Origin: Crocinitomicaceae bacterium
GTDB lineage: Bacteria; Bacteroidota; Bacteroidia; Flavobacteriales_D; Crocinitomicaceae
NCBI GenBank assembly: GCA_013215515.1
Contig: JABSPC010000252.1
Coordinates: forward strand, 1 to 13,124
Reading direction: 5' to 3'
Length of the DNA: 13,124 bases
Shown here: positions 6,332-13,124 of the stretch, piece after piece
Layout: each line of letters begins with the position of its first letter
Numbering within the stretch: position 1 is the first letter of the stretch
The notes under the pieces: generated by a model
Databases searched by the model: none
Told to the model about the DNA's origin: nothing
What the model saw: only the letters and a program-made list of their open reading frames with translations
Program-made: the position numbers and the translations under genes

Positions 6332-8476
6332 ATGAATATAGGAATAACAAGGTCCATCACTATCGGAGGGAAAGAAATTTCCATCGAGACTGGAAAGTTA
6401 GCGAAACAAGCTGACGGAGCCGTAGTGTTACGAATGGGCGACACAATGATTCTTGCAACAGTGGTTGCAGGTAAAGAAGCTAGAGAAGGTGTGGATTTTC
6501 TACCGATGACGATAGATTACAAAGAGAAATTTGCTGCTGATGGAAGAATTCCAGGTGGTTTTTTCAGAAGAGAAGCTCGACCGTCGGAAAGAGAAATCTT
6601 AGTAATGAGAATCGTGGATAGAGCATTAAGACCTCTATTTCCAGATGATTTCCATGCTGAAGTTCAAGTTATGATGCAATTAATTGCTTATGACGGTGTA
6701 AACAGCCCTGATGCTTTAGTTGGATTTGCTGCATCGACTGCAATCGCAGTTTCTGATATCCCTTTTAATGGACCAATGTCTGAAGTAAGAGTGGGTAGAA
6801 TTGACGGAGAGTTTATCATTAATCCAACTTTGGAGGAAATGGAAGCTTCTGATATTGATTGTATGATTGCTGGTACTATCGACAACATAGTAATGGTGGA
6901 AGGTGAAATGCAAGAGATTCAGGAATCAGAAATGGTTGATATAATCAAGATTGCTCATGAGTCAATTAAATTGCAATGTCAATTCCAATTGGACATGGCT
7001 GCTGAGATTCCAGGAAGTTCTCCAAAAAGAGAATATTCTCACGAAGATCACAATGATGAAGTTCGTGCTAAGGTAATGGAAGCATGTTACGATAAATGCA
7101 AAGCAGTAGCTGTACAAGGATTAGCCTCTAAAGATAAAAGAGCTGAATTGTTCAGTGCTGTTAAAGAAGACTATATCGCATCTCTTTCTGAAGAGGAATT
7201 AGAAGTTGAAGGAAAATATATCTCAGTATACTACAAAGCTGCAATGAAGAAAGCAGTTAGAGATACTATGTTGAACGACAACATCCGTTTGGATGGACGT
7301 AAGTTCGATGAGATCCGTCCACTCTGGGCAGAAGTTGATTATTTACCAAGAGCTCACGGTTCTGCTGTATTTACTCGTGGTGAAACTCAAGCTCTAATGA
7401 CATTGACATTAGGTGGTAAGATGGATGAACAAAGAATTGATGATGTAACGTTTACTGGAACTGTACCGTTCATGTTGCATTACAATTTTCCTCCATTCTC
7501 AACTGGTGAAGCAAGAATGTTAAGAGGAACTTCTCGTCGTGAGATTGGACATGGTAACTTGGCTCTTAGAGCTTTGAAACCAGTTCTTCCAGAAGATAAC
7601 TCTTATACAATTCGTTTGGTGTCTGAGATCTTAGAGTCTAACGGTTCTTCATCTATGGCAACAGTTTGTGCTGGAACTCTAGCATTGATGGACGGAGGTA
7701 TTCAAATTAAAGCGCCAGTATCAGGTATCGCAATGGGATTAATTGCTGAAGGTGATAAGTTCGCTGTATTGTCTGATATCTTAGGTGATGAAGATCACTT
7801 AGGAGATATGGATTTCAAGATTACAGGAACTGAAGCTGGAATTACAGCGTGTCAAATGGATATCAAAGTTGATGGTCTTCCTTATGAAGTTTTAGCGCAA
7901 GCGTTAGAACAAGCAAAAGCAGGTCGTCTTCATATCTTAACTAAGATTGTTGAGACTATTGCTAAGCCAAATGAAGAATTGAAACCTCAAACTCCTCGTA
8001 TCGAAGCATTCGTAGTACCGAATGATATGATTGGAGCGATTATCGGACCTGGTGGAAAGATTATCCAACAAATGCAAAAAGACACGAATACAAACATTAC
8101 AATCGAAGAGCTTGAAAGCGGAGAAGGTAAAGTTCAAATCATGTCTAACAATGCAGATGATATGGCTGCAGCTGTGAAATCTATCAAATTGATTGCATTC
8201 CCTCCAATGGTTGAGGAAGGTGCAGAATACGAAGGGAAAATCAAATCTTTACAAGCATACGGTGTGTTCGTTGAGATTCTTCCTGGAACCGATGGATTGA
8301 TTCACATTTCTGAATTCTCTCACGAGCGTGTTACCAAAATGGAAGACGTTTGTAAAGAAGGTGATGTTGTGAAATTCAAAGTGGTAAGTAGAGATCCTAA
8401 AACTCGTAAGTGGAAACTTTCAAGAAAGGTTCTTTTACCAAAACCAGAAAAAACAGATGCTCCAACTGCTGAGTAG
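6332..8476 (+). CDS. pnp: Polyribonucleotide nucleotidyltransferase (PNPase)
   Basis: Phosphate-dependent 3'-5' exoribonuclease that degrades mRNA and can add tails in reverse; it acts as a homotrimer, often in RNA degradosomes. The 714 residues contain the full domain set: RNase PH-like domain 1 (about 10-145, with GGFFRREARPSEREIL), an all-helical linker domain, RNase PH-like domain 2 (about 315-545), a KH domain (about 555-615, GPGG loop at 572-575) and an S1 domain (about 625-695). The catalytic aspartates Asp486 and Asp492 in DILGDEDHLGDMDF carry the same numbers as in the E. coli enzyme, and FSTGEARMLRGTSRREIGHG supplies phosphate and RNA contacts. The start ATG at 6332 fits the family N-terminus. 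It lies 148 bases after rpsO, with an attenuator-like hairpin and a leader hairpin between, and ends at a strong terminator. Confidence 0.97.
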   Translation: MNIGITRSITIGGKEISIETGKLAKQADGAVVLRMGDTMILATVVAGKEAREGVDFLPMTIDYKEKFAADGRIPGGFFRREARPSEREILVMRIVDRALRPLFPDDFHAEVQVMMQLIAYDGVNSPDALVGFAASTAIAVSDIPFNGPMSEVRVGRIDGEFIINPTLEEMEASDIDCMIAGTIDNIVMVEGEMQEIQESEMVDIIKIAHESIKLQCQFQLDMAAEIPGSSPKREYSHEDHNDEVRAKVMEACYDKCKAVAVQGLASKDKRAELFSAVKEDYIASLSEEELEVEGKYISVYYKAAMKKAVRDTMLNDNIRLDGRKFDEIRPLWAEVDYLPRAHGSAVFTRGETQALMTLTLGGKMDEQRIDDVTFTGTVPFMLHYNFPPFSTGEARMLRGTSRREIGHGNLALRALKPVLPEDNSYTIRLVSEILESNGSSSMATVCAGTLALMDGGIQIKAPVSGIAMGLIAEGDKFAVLSDILGDEDHLGDMDFKITGTEAGITACQMDIKVDGLPYEVLAQALEQAKAGRLHILTKIVETIAKPNEELKPQTPRIEAFVVPNDMIGAIIGPGGKIIQQMQKDTNTNITIEELESGEGKVQIMSNNADDMAAAVKSIKLIAFPPMVEEGAEYEGKIKSLQAYGVFVEILPGTDGLIHISEFSHERVTKMEDVCKEGDVVKFKVVSRDPKTRKWKLSRKVLLPKPEKTDAPTAE

Positions 8477-8498
8477 TAAGTAGAAGAGTTAATGATAT

Positions 8499-8536
8499 AA
8501 AAAGGCTGTTTCGTTTATTCGAGATGGCCTTTTTTT
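8499..8536 (+). terminator. Rho-independent terminator after pnp
   Basis: AAAAAGGCT (8499-8507) pairs with GGCCTTTTT (8526-8534), the inner part TTTCG/CGAGA pairs further, and a T run follows. The A and T runs on both sides could let it also work for transcripts on the minus strand coming from the convergent gene. Confidence 0.8.
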
Positions 8537-8546
8537 ATAATTAGAA

Positions 8547-8616
8547 GTTATGAGTTATCAATTTGAAGAGTTAGATAATTTCGAGTTCTTAAATTCATCT
8601 AACATCTAACATCCAA
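8547..8616. repeat. Degenerate 7-base repeats in the spacer between convergent genes
   Basis: GTTATGA/GTTATCA (8547-8560) and three heptamers CATCTAA, CATCTAA, CATCCAA (8596-8616) lie in the spacer between pnp and the TRIC gene. Short 7-base tandem repeats of this style are, as far as I recall, common in intergenic DNA of some Flavobacteriales; no function is known to me. Confidence 0.5.
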
Positions 8617-8633
8617 CAACCTCTCAAAAAAAA

Positions 8634-9248
8634 TCACCCTCTCGGCTTAAACGGAATCGACCACTTATAACGAATAGAAAGCAACCGAATAGCTATTACC
8701 GTCAAAATGGAAAGGATAAGCTTAAGTTCTGACCAAATACTCAAGTAGTCCAGCTCAATATATACAAGAGCACCTGCGAAGCAAGCAAACGCGTAGATCT
8801 CCTTTCGGAAGATCAATGGAACTTGATTGGAAAGAACATCTCTCATTACACCTCCAAAAACGGCAGAAACGACTCCCATCATAATTGCAATCACTGGATA
8901 AAGTCCGTGATCTAGAGCTACTTCAAGTCCGAGAATAGTGAAAAGTCCAATTCCAATCGTATCGAACAATAGAAAGGCTTTACGCATTCGTTGTAATTGT
9001 TTAAGGAAGAAATAGGATAGAGGTAGTGCCGAGAGCATCACCCAAACATGAATATCACTTACCATCCAACCAACTGGCGTTTGTCCAATGAGAATATCGC
9101 GAAGAGTACCACCTCCAACCGCAGTTACAAAGGCTAGGATAATTGTGCCGAATAAATCAAACTTTCGCTCAACGGCAGCCATTACACCGGATATCGCAAA
9201 AGCGAATGTTCCCAGAATATCAATTACTATGATTGTATCTATTTTCAC
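8634..9248 (-). CDS. TRIC-type cation channel family protein (UPF0126, YadS/YicG-like)
   Basis: Inner-membrane protein of the bacterial TRIC/UPF0126 family; characterised prokaryotic members are homotrimeric monovalent cation channels, although older annotation calls the domain a glycine transporter. It shows the family's two inverted three-helix repeats, each with a glycine-rich kink and RD motif: AVGGGTLRD (residues 43-51) and VFGGVMRD (130-137), plus a seventh helix near the C-terminus. I chose GTG at 9248 (204 residues) because family members usually begin with xxIIYxLDxLGTFAFAISG and are about 205 long. The frame has no ATG in this region; a TTG at 9311 would add 21 residues without family resemblance. 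The gene ends in TGA, 98 bases from the pnp terminator, and is convergent with pnp. Confidence 0.88.
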   Translation of the reverse strand: MKIDTIIVIDILGTFAFAISGVMAAVERKFDLFGTIILAFVTAVGGGTLRDILIGQTPVGWMVSDIHVWVMLSALPLSYFFLKQLQRMRKAFLLFDTIGIGLFTILGLEVALDHGLYPVIAIMMGVVSAVFGGVMRDVLSNQVPLIFRKEIYAFACFAGALVYIELDYLSIWSELKLILSILTVIAIRLLSIRYKWSIPFKPRG

Positions 9249-9317
9249 GGCGCCAAATCTAGATTTAATTCCGAGTTGAATCAGTGCTAAATCGATAAAT
9301 ACACAAAACAAATTTTG

Positions 9318-9340
9318 AACACTGAAAATTTCACAGTGTT
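9318..9340. repeat. Perfect 7-base inverted repeat upstream of the TRIC gene
   Basis: AACACTG (9318-9324) and CAGTGTT (9334-9340) flank a 9-base A/T-rich centre. It lies about 70-90 bases before the GTG start of the minus-strand TRIC gene. There is no T run after it in either direction long enough for a terminator, so an operator or leader hairpin is possible. Confidence 0.4.
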
Positions 9341-9360
9341 ACTATATCTAAATGTTGATC

Positions 9361-9394
9361 AAAAAAAAGCACGTAAGTCAAACCCGCGTGCTTT
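9361..9394 (-). terminator. Rho-independent terminator of the T9SS-sorted protein gene
   Basis: Read on the minus strand, AAAGCACG (9394-9387) pairs with CGTGCTTT (9373-9366) around a 13-base loop, followed by further Ts to 9361. It lies 17 bases after the stop codon of the secreted protein gene. Confidence 0.8.
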
Positions 9395-9411
9395 ATAAAA
9401 ACTCTGGTTTC

Positions 9412-11046
9412 TTACCTAATCTGCACGCGTCGAGTAATCATTTCAGTTTCGGTTTGAATCTGCATGATATATACACCTGTTGGATTATCAGATAAATCAA
9501 TAACGTCTCCGTTTTCTAATTCACCTTGGTAAATAATTTTACCTGTCATGTCTAAGATGGTAGTATACACTTCGAAGTAAGTCGTACGAATAGTGAACCT
9601 TCCGTCATTTGGACTTGGGAAAACAGTGAACTCATGATCGATGCGATTCTCAGGGGCAAATTCTTTATTGGTAACAGCAGACTCAATCACTTCTGGAACC
9701 ACGTCTGGAGCTATAGCATTCTCATCTTCAAGAACCGTTGATTCCTCCCAAACCTTTTCACAAGTCGTTTCAGACTCAATAGTTAAATCTTTAAAAATAA
9801 CTTCCAAATCACTGCTGATTTTCAATTTCGTAATGCTGTTTGCTCCAAAGCTTAAAGAAGGAATTCTTGTCACTGCAGATGTAGTCACATCCAATTTAGA
9901 CCAATAACACATATCGTATTCATGAGACTTATACGAATGAACCAATCCACCAATTTGACGGTCTTCGTTAAATGCAGAACCATAAATTATACTGCTGCTC
10001 TTTGTTCTAATTAGACATTGGTAATCTGCCAAATCATAACGGTCACCATTCTTATAAGCTTCGATAACTTCACCTTCGAAATCCATTCTAACATAGTAAT
10101 TCTGGAATTCTGGATCCATCATACTTGGGTCATTATTTCCCATCATGGAAAGGTGAATTTCATCATCCAACAATTCCGTTTGTTGATAGTGAAATGAACC
10201 GTCAAACTGATCTAATTCTTTTGCCCATATTGGGGTTCCTGTATTTCCGTCAATCGTCATAATAAACGTTGCATAGTTTCCATCTCGCAAGTAATCACCT
10301 GTAATAAACAAATTGCCCGAAGGAAGAACTTTCATTGTTTTCGCTTGTGAGAACGTTCCCATTGAAATATTGTCGTCTGAAAGTATACGTCCATTTTTCG
10401 AAATTGAAAGAATTCCAAAGTGCCCATTGTTTGGTCCACAAGCCACAATACTTTCATCCTCTAAAACATGAAAATCATATCCTGGTTGTTTTCCCGTTCC
10501 ATTAATTTCTCTTTCGATAGTTGTTCCCCAAACCAAATGACCAGAAGGTTTAAGTCTGATGAAACTTACTCCATCCATGTGAGTGAATGAGCAAATCATA
10601 TCGCCATCTTTTAAAACTTTCATTTTATTAATTCCACAAAAATCCGCTTTCCCTAAATCGAAGAATGTAGAATTTTCGAGAGAACCTTCTTTGCTGATTT
10701 TTAAGATATATGCGTATTGCAGAAAATCGACCAATACCAATCCATGTGCATAATAAGATCCATTTTCATGAGCGATAACATCATATCCGTAATGCTCCTG
10801 ACTTCCTGTGATTACAATTTGCTTAGCCCAGTATGCCTCCCCGCTTGAATTCATTTGAGCAATGCCCGTCTCCCTTTTCTTTTCAATCCTCAGATCCAGT
10901 GCGCAAAGCAATGTTTGATCGTCAACGACAACAGCATCACGAATGAACGTAGATGAAGAGGTTGGTGATGTAATTAAGTAATTGTGCTGTGATAAAGCCG
11001 AAAAGCTAAAAGCAACGAAAAGGGTACTGAGTAGAGTCAATTTCAT
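9412..11046 (-). CDS. Secreted protein with type IX secretion C-terminal sorting domain
   Basis: A 544-residue exported protein. Residues 1-19 form a Sec signal peptide (MKLTLLSTLFVAFSFSALSQ), probably cut before or at Gln20. Residues about 25-390 contain repeated WG/A-x-x-I and G-x-I-L-x-x-N-I-type segments such as GEAYWAKQI, GHLVWGTTI and GTPIWAKEL, which suggest a beta-propeller built from PQQ- or delta-60-like repeats. The last 75 residues (from FTVFPSPNDGRFTI to ITRRVQIR) are a classic Por-secretion-tail: FPSPNDGRF, LDMTGKIIYQGEL, LSDNPTGVYIMQI. This sends the protein through the type IX system to the cell surface or medium. The ligand or substrate is unknown; I see no catalytic motif. 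It is a single-gene transcript with its own terminator and is divergent from the broken lipoprotein gene. Confidence 0.9.
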   Translation of the reverse strand: MKLTLLSTLFVAFSFSALSQHNYLITSPTSSSTFIRDAVVVDDQTLLCALDLRIEKKRETGIAQMNSSGEAYWAKQIVITGSQEHYGYDVIAHENGSYYAHGLVLVDFLQYAYILKISKEGSLENSTFFDLGKADFCGINKMKVLKDGDMICSFTHMDGVSFIRLKPSGHLVWGTTIEREINGTGKQPGYDFHVLEDESIVACGPNNGHFGILSISKNGRILSDDNISMGTFSQAKTMKVLPSGNLFITGDYLRDGNYATFIMTIDGNTGTPIWAKELDQFDGSFHYQQTELLDDEIHLSMMGNNDPSMMDPEFQNYYVRMDFEGEVIEAYKNGDRYDLADYQCLIRTKSSSIIYGSAFNEDRQIGGLVHSYKSHEYDMCYWSKLDVTTSAVTRIPSLSFGANSITKLKISSDLEVIFKDLTIESETTCEKVWEESTVLEDENAIAPDVVPEVIESAVTNKEFAPENRIDHEFTVFPSPNDGRFTIRTTYFEVYTTILDMTGKIIYQGELENGDVIDLSDNPTGVYIMQIQTETEMITRRVQIR

Positions 11047-11117
11047 AGCAGGTGATTTTAAATTCCTAATAATTTAGTTATTATTCTGTTCAACATCAAT
11101 AAGATGTGGTTTTTTAA

Positions 11118-11139
11118 CAAATTCCATAAATGGAATTTG
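11118..11139. promoter_or_regulatory. Near-perfect 22-bp palindrome in the divergent intergenic region
   Basis: CAAATTCCAT and ATGGAATTTG are perfect inverted repeats of 10 bases separated by AA. It sits between the divergent T9SS-sorted protein gene (start 11046) and the lipoprotein gene (start 11192), 53 bases before the latter. Such symmetry fits a dimeric repressor site; a hairpin with a 2-base loop is less likely. A second small inverted repeat, ACATC/GATGT, lies at 11093-11107. Confidence 0.45.
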
Positions 11140-11191
11140 AAACATCCGACTGATTAACATTTAATACCTTTATGAAACAGAAACGTTCAAA

Positions 11192-11974
11192 ATGAGAAGT
11201 ACTATATCTTGTCTACTAGTTTTAATTTTCGGAGTCAGTTCGTGTACAATTAAAAATCCAACGGATGAGTTCACTATATCAAACGCTGATGAAAATATTG
11301 GTTACAAAGACCAATTTTTAGACACCGATACGATTACTGAAGTTGTTTACATTCATTTTGAAGATAGTACCGAGTTTTACTTCGATGGTATGGTAACCAA
11401 GTTTTACATATTCTATAGCAGTTAATGATACATCAGAGGCGATAACAAGAAGGCTTAACGGACTTATTAAAAATCAAATTGAATACAATAGAGATGAGGT
11501 CGGTGATGACATGAAATTATTGGTGTACAATGAACCAGGACCTTACTATGATGAATGTTGGGGAGGATATGAGGAGATTGAGGTTGATGTTCCTTTCATG
11601 AATGATGAATTTTTAAGTTTAAAAATGTTCGAGTATAGTTATTACGTCGAAGCAATGACACCAGGACAAAGTTTTGGTAAGTGTGGGTTGTATCGATTTC
11701 CTCATTTGAAACGGATAACCTTCAAGGAGATGTTTACTTCGCAAGGGGATTAAGAGAACTGAACGAATTTATGCCCTATCACCTATTTATATCTCGTAGT
11801 GAAGAGTATAAGACCTTTGTTGATCCCATAAAAACACCTCCTGAGAACTATTACATTGATACCGATGAACAGGGTGAGCCGGAGCTAATCATTTATTATG
11901 GGTATTTCACAGAGATAAGAGACATTAAAGGAAGAGAGGATTACCTCGGCCGTGGAACCTCTTTGTACTACTAA
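11192..11974 (+). pseudogene. Lipoprotein gene broken by two opposite frameshifts (distant DUF3298/RsiV-like look)
   Basis: Three overlapping open stretches (11192-11425, about 11397-11753, 11681-11974) read as one protein of about 260 residues if two single-base changes are undone. The first part has a lipoprotein signal, MRSTISCLLVLIFGVSSC, with lipobox VSSC and Cys18. The first frame change must lie in 11397-11425; the only homopolymer there is TTTT at 11402-11405 (one T too many gives ...VTKFTYSIAVNDTSEAI). The second lies in 11681-11753, most naturally GGGG at 11745-11748 (one G missing gives FTSQGGLRELNEFMPYHLF). The order NDEFLSLKMFEYSYY, then LKRITFKEMF, then YYIDTDEQGEPELIIYYGY resembles the DUF3298/RsiV fold, but weakly. 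It may be a real pseudogene or an intact gene with sequence errors. The next gene is a DUF2235 hydrolase on the same strand. Confidence 0.7.
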
Positions 11975-12143
11975 ATTAAATTATAGGACATCGAGTTATT
12001 GCTTAGTGAGTCTTTCCTAAAGGATATGGGAGACAAGCTAGAATTCAAACCATTGGAAGGTATTTCCCTATCCTATTGAGATCATAAACTCTACGTACAT
12101 GTGCGCAATCTCGCTGTACAAATACTCTAATATCACTGGTTTT

Positions 12144-12164
12144 AAGATGATTCAAAATCATTTT
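12144..12164. repeat. A/T-rich hairpin between the lipoprotein and DUF2235 genes
   Basis: AAGATGATT (12144-12152) pairs with AATCATTTT (12156-12164) around CAA, with one G-T pair. It could end transcription from the lipoprotein gene, but has little GC and only a short T run. A weak promoter candidate for the next gene overlaps it: TTTG at 12162-12165 and TACATCTG at 12190-12197, with a rather long spacer of 24. Confidence 0.35.
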
Positions 12165-12219
12165 GTTTAGTATTAGACCTTCAGTGTTTTACATCTGAAA
12201 ACAGTTAAAACCACATTCA

Positions 12220-13124
12220 ATGAGTTACAAAGGAAAGAACATTATTCTGTTCGCTGATGGAACAGGAAATAAGGGAGGTTATACTCCTTCGAGTAACGTT
12301 TACAAGCTTTATCATGCGATTGATCTACATAGTCCTGACAAAAAACAGATTACGTTTTATGACAACGGAGTAGGAACAAGTACGAATAAATACCTCCGAG
12401 GAGTTGGAGGTGCATTCGGTTTTGGTTTCGAAACGAATGTGAAGGATCTCTATGAATTTCTAGCTCGAAATTATGATCCAGGAGATGATGTTTACATTTT
12501 TGGATTTTCCCGTGGAGCAGCTACGGTTCGAGCATTTAATGGCTTTATGGCGCATAGTGGATTGATCAATGGTCGTGGAATTGGAAATACACATTTGAAG
12601 TTTCAAGTAAAAACAGCGTTCGACTATTACCGGAGGCCTACAGAGCGGAACCTCTTAAAGCTGGAAAAACAAAGAACCCATGAAGAGCTTCCTAAAGTAA
12701 AATTCATTGGAGCTTGGGACACTGTATCAGCACTTGGTTTCCCTGAACAAATTGATAAAGTTGGATTTGGACTTCGTATAATTCACCAAGTTATTCGCCT
12801 AATTAGCTGGACTTCGGACAAAATTTCTCCGTACCAATTTTACAATTATGAAATCACGCCGAATGTTATAAAAGCAAGACAGGCGTTATCTATAGATGAT
12901 GAAAGAACGATTTTTTGGCCCAAGGTTTGGAAAGAAAAAACAGATGCTGCTAAGGACGTGGATATCCAACAAGTTTGGTTCGCTGGGATGCATTCAAACG
13001 TTGGAGGTGGATATGAACGTCAGGAGTTGGCCAATGTGAGTTACGACTGGATGCTTGAGAATGCTCCAGACCTGATTCTAAAGGATAGAGTTCGAATTGA
13101 CGCCAAAGCGGATTCTGATGTGAC
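12220..13124 (+). CDS. DUF2235 (Tle1-like) alpha/beta hydrolase, N-terminal part; runs off the window
   Basis: The first 301 residues of a hydrolase with the DUF2235 domain, the fold also used by Tle1 phospholipase A effectors of type VI secretion. The family opening NIILFADGTGNK is at residues 7-18, the nucleophile elbow GFSRGAA carries Ser97, AWDTV carries Asp167 and GMHSNVGGGY carries His258, so a complete Ser-Asp-His triad is visible. There is no signal peptide, so it is cytoplasmic or delivered by other means. Standalone DUF2235 proteins of unknown role are frequent in bacteria, so an effector function should not be assumed from the domain alone. The ATG at 12220 is fixed by the family N-terminus. 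It follows the broken lipoprotein gene by 245 bases. Confidence 0.9.
   Translation, partial: MSYKGKNIILFADGTGNKGGYTPSSNVYKLYHAIDLHSPDKKQITFYDNGVGTSTNKYLRGVGGAFGFGFETNVKDLYEFLARNYDPGDDVYIFGFSRGAATVRAFNGFMAHSGLINGRGIGNTHLKFQVKTAFDYYRRPTERNLLKLEKQRTHEELPKVKFIGAWDTVSALGFPEQIDKVGFGLRIIHQVIRLISWTSDKISPYQFYNYEITPNVIKARQALSIDDERTIFWPKVWKEKTDAAKDVDIQQVWFAGMHSNVGGGYERQELANVSYDWMLENAPDLILKDRVRIDAKADSDV

Noticed and set aside
9254..9261. TAGATTTG on the minus strand as the TRIC gene promoter
   Set aside because: It matches TAnnTTTG but lies only 5 bases from the GTG start, and no TTG stands at the right distance upstream; most likely chance.
11165..11172. TACCTTTA as promoter of the lipoprotein gene
   Set aside because: One mismatch to TAnnTTTG and the nearest TTTG (11136-11139) is 25 bases away, too far for the usual spacing; too weak to annotate.

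Overview
The window looks like a chromosomal segment from a member of the Bacteroidota, probably Flavobacteriales (a Crocinitomicaceae- or Fluviicola-like lineage is my guess, not shown). Three things support this: a secreted protein with a type IX secretion C-terminal sorting domain, promoter elements of the TAnnTTTG type, and A/T-rich sequence with weak or absent Shine-Dalgarno sites. The genes use TAA, TAG and TGA as ordinary stops.

Layout. Positions 1-2076 (minus) hold the first 692 residues of a type I polyketide synthase, a complete KS domain and the first half of an AT domain, with a well-matched promoter just upstream. Positions 2390-3671 (plus) carry two small integral membrane proteins of unknown function. 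Positions 3837-8476 (plus) are a housekeeping block: class II fructose-bisphosphate aldolase (fbaA), acetyl-CoA carboxylase beta subunit (accD), ribosomal protein S15 (rpsO) and polynucleotide phosphorylase (pnp). fbaA and accD are 24 bp apart and probably co-transcribed. rpsO and pnp are separated by an imperfect terminator-like hairpin and a long leader hairpin, and pnp ends at a strong terminator. On the minus strand follow a TRIC/UPF0126 channel gene (8634-9248) and a 544-residue T9SS-sorted secreted protein (9412-11046), the latter with its own terminator. On the plus strand, 11192-11974 is a lipoprotein gene broken by two frameshifts, and 12220 to the window end is the N-terminal 301 residues of a DUF2235 (Tle1-like) alpha/beta hydrolase.

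Most notable: accD, normally essential, has an in-frame TGA at codon 184 with perfectly conserved AccD sequence in the same frame on both sides. The neighbouring lipoprotein gene has two single-base homopolymer-type frame changes that restore each other. These could be assembly or sequencing errors, recent mutations, or (for accD) readthrough; the sequence alone cannot decide. I do not see a CRISPR array, tRNA, insertion sequence or a clear new multi-gene system. The best candidates for unexplored biology are the polyketide synthase, the lipoprotein/DUF2235 pair, and the long hairpin in the pnp leader.
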